Position numbers and translations under genes: made by a program. From the NCBI GenBank assembly GCA_029449235.1, contig JANATG010000001.1, positions 2,170,001-2,234,000 on the forward strand: a stretch of DNA of 64,000 nt. Direction: 5' to 3'. This DNA comes from Linnemannia schmuckeri (Eukaryota; Mortierellomycota; Mortierellomycetes; Mortierellales; Mortierellaceae). Shown here one piece after another: positions 32,664 through 44,116 of this stretch. The notes under the pieces were generated by a model. It did no database searches. It saw only the letters and a list, made by a program, of their open reading frames with translations, and had not been told where the DNA came from. Within the stretch, counting starts at the first letter, position 1, and every line of letters starts with the position of its first letter.

Positions 32664-34146
32664 ATGAGCAGACTTCAAGGAAAGAACGTTTTGATGTAAG
32701 CCTGGACAAACAAGACAACATCACTTCTCCAACCCCAGGCGTTTTTTTTGTTACAGCTCAGCTCGAGGGAGACAACCACCGTGTTATTTTTATTTTATGT
32801 GTGGACTTTCAGTCTTCCCACGGACACATTCCCGTTTGATCAGTTCTCAGGCAGTTACCAGCCACCATTATGAATTTGTCCCCGGGGATTGCGGGTTTTT
32901 TGTTAACCACTGTTTGCTACTTTTTGGTTTGTCCTTGATAGCACCGGTGCTTCATCAGGTATCGGTGAGGCTTGCGCCCGCCACTTTGCTCAAGCTGGAT
33001 CCAACTTGGTAATCAAACAGGAGCATATCGACATTCATTCAGGGATAAAAGCGTCATCGAACGGAACGCCGATTGAGAAACGACAAATCGACTAACTGTC
33101 CATTTTATTTTTTCTATTGTCTGTTATTGATTTTGAATGATGAATAGTTCTTGGCGGCTCGTCGTCAGGAGCGTTTGGACGCTTTGAAGCAGGAGTTGGA
33201 AGCCAAGTACCCCTCGATCAAGATCTTGACCCATGTCCTCGATGTCCGTGTCAAGGCCAACGTCAGCGCCGCTATTGATTTTTTTGGTGATATCGATGTC
33301 CTCGTTAACAACGCCGGTAAGCCTCAAGGCGGCAATTTGGGAGGAGACGCAATGCAAACAAAATAACCAAAAGGAGGAAGATATTTACTTGGAGAAACGT
33401 TTCAAGTGTGGTTAATGGCTCCAGTTTGCTTTCTGTTACTCATCCCCAGTTTCAAATCCACTTGCAAAAAAAAAAACAAAAAAACAAAAAAAAATATATA
33501 TATATAACGAATAGGCCTCGTGATTGGATTGGACAAGTTGGAAGATATCACTGAGGAGGCAATGGACACCATGATCGACACCAACGTCAAGGGTTTGGTT
33601 TATGTCACTCAGGCCGTGATCCCTGGCATGCGTGCCCGTAACAAAGGCCATGTGATCAACATTGGCTCGGTTGCTGGTCAACAGGCCTATGGCAACGGAT
33701 CCATCTACTGTGCCACCAAGGCAGCCGTCGCCTCCGTCACCCGCGCTCTCATGCACGAAACCGTTGATACTGCCATCCGTGTCTCTGAGATCAACCCTGG
33801 TATGTCCACCTTTCGATGTATTTCCATTTCACCTTTCATTCTCCCTTCCTTGGCTTGATAGCAAATGGGAGTTAACCATTGGCCTTCAAATGCTGACTCT
33901 TTTATTTTTATCACGCATTATAATGATTTAATAGGCTTGGTGGAGACAGAGTTCTCGGTGATCAGATTCCGTGGCGACAAGGAAAAGGCCGACTCGGTCT
34001 ACAAGGGTCTGATCCCCTTGAACGGCGACGATATCGCCGAGACGGTTACCTTTGTTGCCGGTCGTCCTGATCATGTCAACATTGCCGAGATGCTCGTCTT
34101 CCCCACCAACCAGGCTGCTGCCACCAATGTCTACCGCAAGCCTTAA
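32664..34146 (+). CDS. Short-chain dehydrogenase/reductase (NADP 3-hydroxy-acid dehydrogenase type), 254 aa
   Basis: Exons 32664..32695, 32942..33008, 33148..33316, 33515..33799 and 33935..34146. Classical SDR layout: cofactor motif TGASSGIGE (residues 12-20), a basic AARRQER at the end of strand 2 favouring NADP(H), NNAG (87-90), and catalytic Ser141, Tyr154 and Lys158 in GSVAGQQAYGNGSIYCATK. INPGLVETEFSVIRFRGD follows and suits the YMR226C/YdfG group that acts on serine, allo-threonine or 3-hydroxy acids. Length (254) fits. The C-terminus YRKP carries no targeting signal. It is likely cytosolic. The SDR domain is cut by four introns, including one ending in a TATA dinucleotide run. Confidence 0.92.
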
Positions 34147-34360
34147 ATGCAAAACATGACATGGGTATATTACTTGACTTGTAGATGAATACAGAATTAT
34201 TATTAATAAGCTAGAGTAAAAAAAAAGACAAAATAAGACTTTATCTTATGAGTAATTACATAGATGGTTTATTCTTTTCAAATGAAAACGAAGAACTATC
34301 CAATTCTTTGATGGTATCAATGGAGGTCAACTCCAAATTAAATTGCCAACTAAATAGTTT

Positions 34361-36958
34361 TTACAACTTGGCAGCAACCTTGCGCTGGTCCTCTGGCAAG
34401 GTCTGCTCAACAGCGGTCCGCATATCCCTGAGCGCCTGTCTCAAGAACTCGCCAAATTCACGGGTGCTAGTCACCTTGCTCTCAAACTTGGACTCGACTC
34501 CAAACTTCAATGTCTTGCCACCAGCCAAGTAGTTGATACCATATCCATCAGGGTACATGGCTCCGAACCCGGTACCGACAAAGTTATCACCAGCAAACAA
34601 TCCAGAGGTCGACAACAGGAAGGCGGCACTCTTGCCAAAGACGGGTTCTTGGAAGAGACCGTGAGATTCGCCGGCCTGCATACAGAGACGGAGACCCATC
34701 AGGTGACGATCAATTCCCTTGCCGTTCGCTGCCTCACGCTGGTACTTTGAGTGAGCCGCAATCGCCGCGCGAAGCAATTTGACCTTCTTCTCAGGCTAAT
34801 ATTAGTAGGAGGCAAAAAAACAGGCGTTAAATTTGGAATATAAGAAGATTTTGAAAGAACCCTTCATTCCATTAGACACAATCAGTGGGCAAAGAGGAGC
34901 TGCTTACCTCGACAGAAGAGTCCTCCATGGCTTTGCAGAAGGCATAGCTGTCAGTACTGAGGGTACGGATGGTCTCGGTACGTCCATGACGGAACGCGCG
35001 AGTCGATCCAGTCTCGTAGGTGGCGCAGGGCTGACCAATCTGCTTGTAATACGCGAGCTGAAGCGCCATCTGCATGTATGCATCAGGCGAAGCTTTAACT
35101 ATTTGATTGTCACACGCGTAGCGGGATATGAAATCATAAGAGTCGCATGAGCCAATGTTGTATGAGGAAGACGATAACCGCCACAGAGCACGTAAAAAAA
35201 AGACGTTCAAAAAGATAAACATATACGTACCGACTTTCTTAACATAGTCAGAACCATATTCGTCAAAGTAAACGATACCGCAATCGCTGTTCTTGGAGAG
35301 GGCCTCGATGGTGGCAGATGCAGCCTTGAGGTGCTCCTGAGTCTTGGCATCCGTGACAAAGGATAGGTGCTTGGGGGCGTCAATGATGGCATTGGTGCTG
35401 GGAGCATTCAAGTCGGTGGGCTTGCGAATAATGTAGTCCATGATCAATGCTGGAATCAATGCATCGCATGGTGAGTGCTATTTTGTTGCAGAAAAAAAAA
35501 AGAAGCACGGTCAATACAGAGTCAGCTTAGTTCGTCCAAGAAAGTCAAAGCCAAAATAAGAAATATACCTCGCCGTGGCAGACAAACTTGCCGTCGCGCT
35601 CAAAGATCAAGTTGAGAGACTTGTCGCACCAACGGTTGCGGCCACCATGACCGTGCATTCCAAACTTGGCCCACTCGGCAAAGTCGTTCTTGCGATCTGC
35701 CTTTGTTGCCTCGGCGGCAGAGTCGAGGGTGACACAGAAGAGGGCGTCCTCGATCACCTGGAGAGATTCGCGGTTCTTGGAGTCGAGGATGATGAGGTGC
35801 TCGCGGGCTTTTGTCCAGGCGTCACGGTGGTCGCAGGTCAAGATTCCAATGGGCGCTGATGCCTTGATCTTGTCCAACTGCTTGATCGCGTCCAAGAACA
35901 GCCTATTAGGAACATGGTTTAGTAGATGAATGAATAGTATGTTGTAATTAGAGAAAAGAAGGTTTCAATCAGCCAAGACTGCTTTTTTTACTTTGAGCAA
36001 GTCGGCTAAAATATTGCCTCTGAAGTGAACATCTAGTCATAACAAAAGCATTCGTGTTCACCTGTGTAAAAACATACCTCTCCATGTCTCCGTCAAGAAG
36101 GCGCTTGTTATCTTTGGAGACAATATCGATCTTAAAAAATTGGTCCTCAATGATCAGCACAATGTGCTTTGAGGGCGAGGGGAAGGGGGTGTGGACGAGA
36201 CGATCACATCCTGCCTGAGGGATACGGGTTATGCCGATCAACTGTGTGTACTGGTGCATGCAAAGAGGTCCACTCCTCGTCATTTCCACGGGAATGTTCT
36301 GTCTATTATGATAAACGAAAGAACGTTAAAAACATAGCCCTATCAGCCGAAATTGCCGTGACAACATGTCAACAGTAAAGTAAACATTCAGAGAAGATCA
36401 AGTTACCTGTACAATGTGTCGATGTAGTCGAGCAACTGCTGGGCAAGGTGAGCAGCACGCTTGACCTGGAAGGTTGTGTAGGCTGGGTTTTCGACGGTGG
36501 GGTAGAACTCGGTAGGGTGGTTGTGCTCGTTGCGCATCAAGATGTACCAGTTGGAGTTGACTAACAAAGGCTCACGCCACTCATGGTATGCCTTACTAGA
36601 AGTATCTCAACGATCACAAAAGAAGAATATCTAAGTTAGGAACAAAGTAGCATGACCAATTGTAAATAAACGAGAGTAATCAGAAAACCACCCTCGAATC
36701 TACTGAACTTTACCTGATCCACCAGGTGTCGTCCAGCCAGTTGTCGGGGGCAGCACGGTCGACATCCAAGAGACGCTGTTGGAGGGTGCGACCAAGCCCG
36801 CCGGGCTTGAGAAAGTCCTTTGCGAGGTCCCTGCTGCGTTCCAGTTCCTCGGGTGTGGTCAGGGGCTCGATGGTTTTGAGGTATTTGACGATAGTCTCCT
36901 CCAAGTTAGGGACGGGCAGCTTGGGGAGGGTGTGCTGGAGCGACAAGGTGGCGGCCAT
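34361..36958 (-). CDS. CAT2: Carnitine O-acetyltransferase, PTS1-bearing, 621 aa
   Basis: Seven exons: 36714..36958, 36407..36595, 36078..36302, 35569..35902, 35231..35477, 34908..35098 and 34361..34795. The N-terminal LPKLPVPNLEETIVKYL matches the choline/carnitine acyltransferase start. The catalytic HGEHSPCDAL spans an exon junction with His332, and YETGSTRAFRHGRTET and STSGLF are conserved. The C-terminus is AAKL, ending in the peroxisomal tripeptide AKL as in yeast Cat2. The first 15 residues contain no arginine and no obvious mitochondrial presequence. The enzyme moves acetyl units between CoA and carnitine for export from peroxisomes. A separate start upstream that adds a mitochondrial leader, as in yeast, was not seen. 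Confidence 0.95.
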
Positions 36959-39907
36959 TATTTTCGTTTTATGTTGTGGAGAAGAGGTGGTCGATGAGAG
37001 GAGAGAAGTGGAGGGAAGGAGTTGGGATGGAAGAAAAAAGGAATGTCAGTCAAAAAAATAAAAACAAAGATGAAAACAATCGAACCTACAAAGCAAAGGG
37101 GGTCAGTGAAAGTGGACAGAGAAAAACTGTGGAGAAGGTGGAAGGCAAGTTTGTCCAGTAGCATGAGAGAGCGACAAAACACAGGGACATCAAAAAGGGT
37201 ATGTGTTCCGTGGATGGGATGCGGGGTACATGGCGACGAACACGTGAAAAAAAAAAAAAAAAAAAAAAAAAAAAAGCCATCCCTCATCTCCTAATTCCCT
37301 GAATGCACGTTGTTTTGCACTTATAGGGGAGTTTCAGATTCGCTTAATGGGTAAAGAACCATGCATCTGTGGAAGATTGAGGGAATGTGCAGTTAGAGAT
37401 TTGGTAGTAAAAGTGCGAAGTTGCGATTCAATTCGAGATGAAGCAAAACATTTCTCTATTCAAGCAATGTCACCGTGGACCGCTGTAAACACGACAAAGC
37501 TTGGGACCTGCCATATATACGCTGACGCAGTGGTCTCCTCTGCTAGAGTAAGCTCATATGAGCTATGTGTGTACTGTGCTGACTCTGAGCTCCTTTTCTT
37601 CATCAACCCACCTCTTAAAAAAAAAAGGAAAAGAGATGAATCATAGACCGCAAGAAAAATAAAATAAATAAAAAAATCAAGGATTTTCTCAGAAATACGA
37701 ACCTTGACAATCTTGGCTAGTGCCTTTTTTTCAGCTATCTGCCCCCCCTCCTCACCCTTGCTTCTCCTCCTCTTACCGCCCGTTTTGATCCATCCTTTCG
37801 TTTCTTATCGGCCTCTCTTTTGCACTTACTCAAATACCAACCGGCCATATCACATCCATCCGCAACAAAGGCGTCCTCCCTCCGCCACTCAACACAATCC
37901 AGCCTCTCCTTGCACACCCTTCTCTCCCCCTCCATTCAGGTGGAATGAGAGGTGGAATGCTCTAGGATCCTGTCTCCATGCTCAACTTCCCCTTTCGGCC
38001 CTGACTCGACGCACTCATCTAGAACACACCTCACGTCGGAAAGAAATACGACAGAAAAATATTTCTCCAGCTTTGGAATAGACACGACATCAACCGAACC
38101 AAAACCTTTTTACGTCCAGTTTCCGGTGAGAGTTCATTCGCTTTTTTTTTTATGTTCATTGTGAGGGATTCCGTGATGGCCTTGCTACCGACTATTCGGG
38201 CTTTGATTCTTTCTGGACCAGGATATCAGTTTTCTTCTTCGACGAACATCATCCAGCTTCCCTGTTTCCTGCATTTTATATATTTTCTTCCTTCGACCGC
38301 AGAGGATACTCGTGTTCATTTTTTTCTTTTTTTTTTGGGTCCATAGGCCTGTGGACAAAAGGGGAGAAGGAGGAGCACTGGGTTGGGGAGAAAGAGGCTT
38401 TGTGAAAATTATTCGAAAATCCATATCCCGCCGCGGCTGTTCGCCGTGAAAGACTTTCTTAGGTAGATCATCGCTGATCATCGCCTGGATATTCACCAAT
38501 TGTTCTCAGACAATAACAGCAAGGCTACATGGCTTACATCAGACTTCATTCGCACTTACTCACCCACACCTACATTCGCACGACACATACGATGTACGCA
38601 CGCGCATTCAATATGATAACTCAATCGGATCAGCCTGGAATGAGTGTCCAAAAAAGAACAAAAAAAAGGGAAAAGAGGCACTCGGACGTAAAAAAAACGC
38701 ACTAAAGACGAATCTCGCTAGCAGCAAGATGGAAAAGTGACCAAGAAAAATAAAAGAAAGGACCAATCATGTCGTCCTTGCACAAGGGCGGAGATGAGGT
38801 TCACCGCGACTTCGCGAGTTGCCTTTTCATTGACTTATCCCTTGTCCGTGTGAAATCTTATGTGAACATCTTGCTCACTGGGCACTTTTAAGAGTAGAAG
38901 GTAAAAGTGGTTGCCTGAATGGAGGCATTCGTCGGTGTGGCGTGACTAATTGCACAATAGCAACGAGCAAAAGACAAGAAAAGGGTATCAAGAGCAATAA
39001 TGCTTGTGTGAATAAAATATACGTGAAAGCTGCCGAGTGGGTAGGAGTAGAAAATGAAGATCGAGAAGGCAGTTGCTCGGCTTGCAAATGAAAGCAATTA
39101 AGTCGGATCCCAATATTACTTACATCAGTCCTTACCTTCCTATTGTCAATGACATTCACACCATTCCTCGTCTTCCTCTTCTTCTTCTTCTTCTTGTCTC
39201 TGTCTACTTTCTCTTGCCTCCCTCTTTCCCAGCATCATATTTTCACGCTAAAACAGGGACATGATCAAAGTGTTGCAGCCCCTCTGACAGCACCAAAGAA
39301 AGAAAAAAAAGCAATTAAGACGGAGAAATTCACATATTCTCCAATTAGGGTATTGACGATCCTCAACCACAAGTGCCTCGAACGCCCTGTCCAAAAAGAT
39401 AAAAAAAGAGAAAAAAGAAAAAAAGAACACATACGCACACAAAACGATCGCTCTCCTTTCCTCATTCCCCTCCTCTCTGCAATATCACCTGCTACTTCAA
39501 ACCGGTCGCTTTTCGCTTCTCTCATTCTCTTTCTCTTTCTCTTTCTCTTTCTCTTTTATCCCCTTACTTAATTGCGTTCGTAATCAATAACAGGAAGAGA
39601 GCAGCAGACCAGCACACACAAACAAACCTTCTGCCGAGAGTAGTGTGAACACCGAAAATCTAGTTTGCGTCCCGCAAGATCAAGAGGTGACCGATTGAAG
39701 TAAGTGATGCCGTCATTCAGAATCTTGTGGGGGCTTAGTGCGCTAAGGAAGCAGAACGAACAAAAAGGGGATCGACGATTGTTTTTTTTATTACACACTC
39801 TCAACTTCTTTGTTGGGGATTCCCTTTCTTTCATTACAGATAGACTATCCCCTCAGCAACTCCACTACACCATCTCTCCGTCCCGCCCAGACGGACCTCC
39901 TGCGTAC
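36959..39907. other. 2.9-kb region: CAT2 leader and long spliced leader of the C2H2 gene
   Basis: An A29 run at 37247..37275 lies in the CAT2 promoter. A C/T tract at about 37,730-37,940 and open but unrecognised frames (to about 38,080 on +, and 38,185-38,499 on - with DFRIIFTKPLSPQPS) could be non-coding or small genes; I cannot support them. (CTTTCT)-type repeats at about 39,520-39,555 and a GTAAGT...TTACAG intron at 39700..39839 suggest the 5' untranslated part of the C2H2 gene. The frame before 39,908 meets a stop, so that exon is untranslated. Confidence 0.4.
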
Positions 39908-42900
39908 ATGCATCCGTCTCAAGACAGCCAGGAAAGTCACGGAGGTAAAGCGCATCCTAAAGAACCAATGAGAAGAATTTGCAACAGTATCAAAACAAAG
40001 GAGGAAGATCCCTGCGACCAAAAAACACAGGGAGAGCCTAGCACTTTAACGAAACTCCCTAACACTCTTCGTTAAACTGCTAGTACCTCCGCAAACTGTC
40101 GAGCCTCGGGACGGGAGAGACCCTGTAGCTAGGGATTGGGACTACCACCAGCACGAACCTTCTCAACAACCAGTATCAACCCAACACTTACAAGCACCCT
40201 ACTCACGAGACCCTGTTCGGTCAGTATCAGAGCAAGCACTGACGTTGAGAAGGCAGTCATACTTATCACCACCCGCCCACGGCTACCTCTCTCAACCAGC
40301 AGTAACTTCTGTTGGACACGAGCCAAGAAGGCGGCCTCAATGGCCGGGCCACGCAAGAGGCGATAGTGTGGACCCCAATCTGGATTCTAATCATGGCCAG
40401 CGTCCGTCACCTGCATGGTCCCAGTCGCCTCCTACAACATCGGCCGATTCAAAAACGACTACCCACGCACAAAGGTATCACCCTTATCGACCACCGCCAT
40501 TCACACCGGACCATGGTCGCGGATACCCATATCCTAGACACTTGTCTCCTCAGGAACAGTGTCCACTTCCTTCGCAGGAACAGTCCCAGCCGGTTCCTCG
40601 TCATCACTCGTACCATCAGCAACAACAGATGCAGCAGCAGCAGCATCTGAACCGTTACGACCAAGTGCTTTCTCGGGAATACATGGCCCCGCAAGGCCAT
40701 TTGAATGAAGAATTGGAACTGGAAAGGCAACAAAGGCGACAAACTAGTTACAACCGGGAGGTCATGGGAGCAAGGTATGACCCCCACGGCATGCACCACC
40801 GAGCGACACCCTCTGGACACGGAGTGTCGCCACCGCAGCCACCTGTCGATGACTATGGTCATCACAGACATCACCCACCATCACCATACCACCCTCACTC
40901 TTCCCGATCGCCGAATGAAGAAGGAAGAGGGGGTACTAGCCCTCCACTAGGAGTGGCCGGGACCGCCAGAGTCGACCGACATTCGTCTCTGCCCAACATA
41001 GAGCCCGAGCTTGATTATCCGCCTCCTGGAGGCAGTAGCAATCCTCGGCCATACTTCAGGACTTCGGGCGACGTCCCTGTCGCTCGCATGCCTGTCCCGT
41101 TGGACCCACGCAGGCGATCATATTACCCAGATGCTCCTCCATACGACCCAAGGACTGGAGGACCGCCTCATTGGGCGGATCATACGTTATTCGATCAAAG
41201 GTTCGGTTATTACCGACGAGGATACGACTACGGACACGAGTACATTTACGAGGCATCAAGGAGACGTCAAACCAGCTTCGGCATGGCGTCACACGGGCTC
41301 GCAGCATGGAACCAAGGAGCGGACGGGTACCATCCAGGCCTTCACCACCCCCCTCTCTGGACCGATCGTTCGCCGCCACCATCCTGGGCGAGACGACATT
41401 CCACGGACACACTTGGCGGAGCTGTTCAGGAATCTGAAGATCAGCGTCGTCCACACTTATCGCAGTTTTACCAGGAACGTGAAGTAGGAGGAAAAGGCTA
41501 CATCAACTCATTAGAGGCGCAGGATACACAGATGGAGGAGACAGATATGGACGGCCCTACACCTGTCTCCGCCTCCAATTCTCAACCAACTCTTAGGCCT
41601 GGTCCACCAAGGACTCCAGGAGGGATCAGCAGCAGCTCAGAGGAACTCACTCCCAGGAACATGCAGGAGAGCGTCACTGAAGACACAAGACGGACTGTGC
41701 CAGGACTTGCTCCCAGTCCCAGCATGTCCTCATCCTCGGCCTCGATATCTGCGGATGGCCCACCGTCCGCAAAGCCTTCCATAGCAAGCAGGACTCCCAC
41801 CATCACCACCCGCACTCATCAGGCTCAGAATGACGCAACCAATGAACCAAGGAAAGTGACATCGCTTTCGCCCTCGCCGTCACTTCACTTCCCTTCACTC
41901 TCCCTGGGCTCCTCGTCATCGACCTCGCCCAAGGCCCGGCTTGTAGTCAGCCCTCCCTCAGGCAACTCTTCTGGAGTAGGAGTCCCTGCTGTACGCAGAG
42001 GGAGCAATAGTGTCGGCGGCGGAACGAACCCCTTCGGTAGCGCAGCAGAACCCATGGTACTACAACTCGGTCAGGAGGGCTATTACAGTAAGCGCGACTT
42101 GGAGGAGTTATATAAACGTTGGAGGACCGAATTTGAAGAGAGGCTAGGTTTAAGGTCGCCACCTCCACATCCCTCTCATCAACAACACCAACAATACCAG
42201 GACCAGCATTATCACCATGGAGGGAAAGAAGTGGATGGGCTGGCTGGCGGTGGAAAAGACGTGGCGGAGGAAGGGCGCGATTCCCCCTATTTGGAGAAGA
42301 GAAAAGTGAAATGGAAGACGGTGGAATTTGGTGGCAGTCAAGGAAGACTGCAACAAGAGGGCGGCGAGTGCAGTAGCGGAGGACATGGACGAGGAGGATT
42401 GGGAGGAGACGCTACAGCCACAGCCACAGCTAACAACCGGGATCTTGCCAGAGGATCAAGCGACAAAAGAGCGCAAATGGACCCGTCCCAGGAGGCCTCT
42501 TCTGTCACCGCCGCCATCACTGAAACAGACTTTCGTCGCAACAAGGAACCTGGAAAAAATGAGGATATGGATATGGATGAAGACACAGGCGACCAGGAGG
42601 AACAAGAAGACGATGATAAGAATGAAGATGATGACGAAGATGCGTCTTTCTCCGAAGCCGACAGCGGCTCTGCATCGAATGGCGATCCGGGCTCAAGTAA
42701 TGGGAAGAAGGGCAGGAAAGGCACCTCTGTTGGTGCTTCTTCGCTTTCTGTCCCTGACGGTAAACAAGGACGAGTCCGCATCCAGGAGAACAAGAGCCAC
42801 AAGTGTGATCAATGCGAGAAGAGGTTCTCCCGACCCAGTCAGCTACTGACCCACTCCTTCACTCATTCTGGCGAGGTAACTCGTTGTTTCAATTAATTGG

Positions 42901-43950
42901 TTCTGTAATTTATTTATTTTTTTTCTGCGCTGGTGAGACATTGGCTATTGCGCTAAAAACTATTGATCAAATTGAGCTAATTTTTAATTTAATTTTTTTT
43001 TTACACGCGTGCGCACCAATTTTATGGCGTGTCAATCTCAATAGAAACCACACCAGTGCCCACACTGCAAGCGCCTGTTCAATGTCGCGAGCAACCTCAA
43101 ACGTCACATCCGAATCCACAGCAACAGCAAACGACGGTCCTCACGAAACGGCAACGTAGTCTTTCGCAGTTTTGCCCAAGGGACACATGTGACCCAGATG
43201 GTGACCGGGACCATTGGCAGCGTTGGAGGAGATGGAAGAGGCGGTGGAGTAGGAGGAAGCAGAAATGTCTCTCGATTGGGAACGGATCCGAATGATTCCA
43301 AACGAGCAGCGGCCCCGTCACCTCGGGCGCCTGCGTTTGATAAGCTGAGATGGATGAACACTGAGACGCCTACCAAGGGGCTCACGGCTGCACAGCAGCA
43401 ACAGCAGCAAGTGCATATGGCTAGCTATCGACCGATCAAAGCCAAGCAGGCAGCAGCCGCAGCTGCTGCTGCAGCCAGTTCCTCTACTGCCACCACCTCG
43501 TCACCCTCTCCTTCCTCCGCATCAGCCGCCACTACGCCTTCGACAACCCCATCAACAACCACCAAAAGATCAACATCCTCATCAGCACCTGTCACACCAG
43601 CAACACCCTCAACAGCAATTGCCATAGCAGACATGACAGCAGTAACACCATCTTCAGGCTCGCGGTCCTCTGGATCTTCGTCAGGTCGAGACAGTACTTC
43701 AACATCTTCGTCAGGTCGAGACAGTACTTCAACATCTTCGTCAGGTCGAGACAGTATCTCAACTTCTTCGACCTCGACTTCTGATACGACATTGACCAAT
43801 TTCTCTTCAGACTCTCCTTCGTCGTCAACAACAGATAACGCTAACAACTGTGACAAGCTGAAACAAAGAGTAGAGCCGCGCATATTACCTCCGCCTCTCG
43901 TTTCGTCCCCAGCTCATCTACCTCCACCCCCTCCAGTGCCTCAGCTTTAA
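39908..43950 (+). CDS. C2H2 zinc-finger protein, probable transcription factor, 1229 aa
   Basis: Exons 39908..39944, 40129..42875 and 43045..43950, in phase. Residues 1-880 are a long H/P/Q/S-rich disordered region (many HHRH, PPP and QQ runs), ending in a very acidic stretch (EDMDMDEDTGDQEEQEDDD). Two classical fingers lie at about residues 903-952: CDQCEKRFSRPSQLLTH followed by CPHCKRLFNVASNLKRH, split exactly after the TGEKP-like linker HSGE|KPHQ by an intron. The C-terminal 270 residues are G-, A- and S/T-rich. A two-finger protein with this linker resembles fungal stress/cell-wall regulators, but I cannot name a target. A separate exon encodes the first 12 residues; the exon-2 acceptor was chosen because the nearby alternative breaks the frame. 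Confidence 0.85.
43681..43770 (+). repeat. 30-bp coding tandem repeat, three copies
   Basis: Three copies of a 30-nt unit encode SGRDSTSTSS; the first two are identical and the third has two substitutions (STS to SIS, and a silent change). In frame, within the C-terminal S/T region of the C2H2 protein. Confidence 0.95.
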
Positions 43951-44116
43951 GATTTATATCTTTTTTCTCTCTTCTCCTCTTCTCCCCTCACACTATTTGT
44001 TCTTGTTCCCAAAAGTAAGATATGATAGTAATTAAGACGTGTTCGTTAAACTTTGTTCACGAAATTATCTGTATTATGTTTATTGTTTATGAACACCTTC
44101 CACTTCTTCGTAACTG

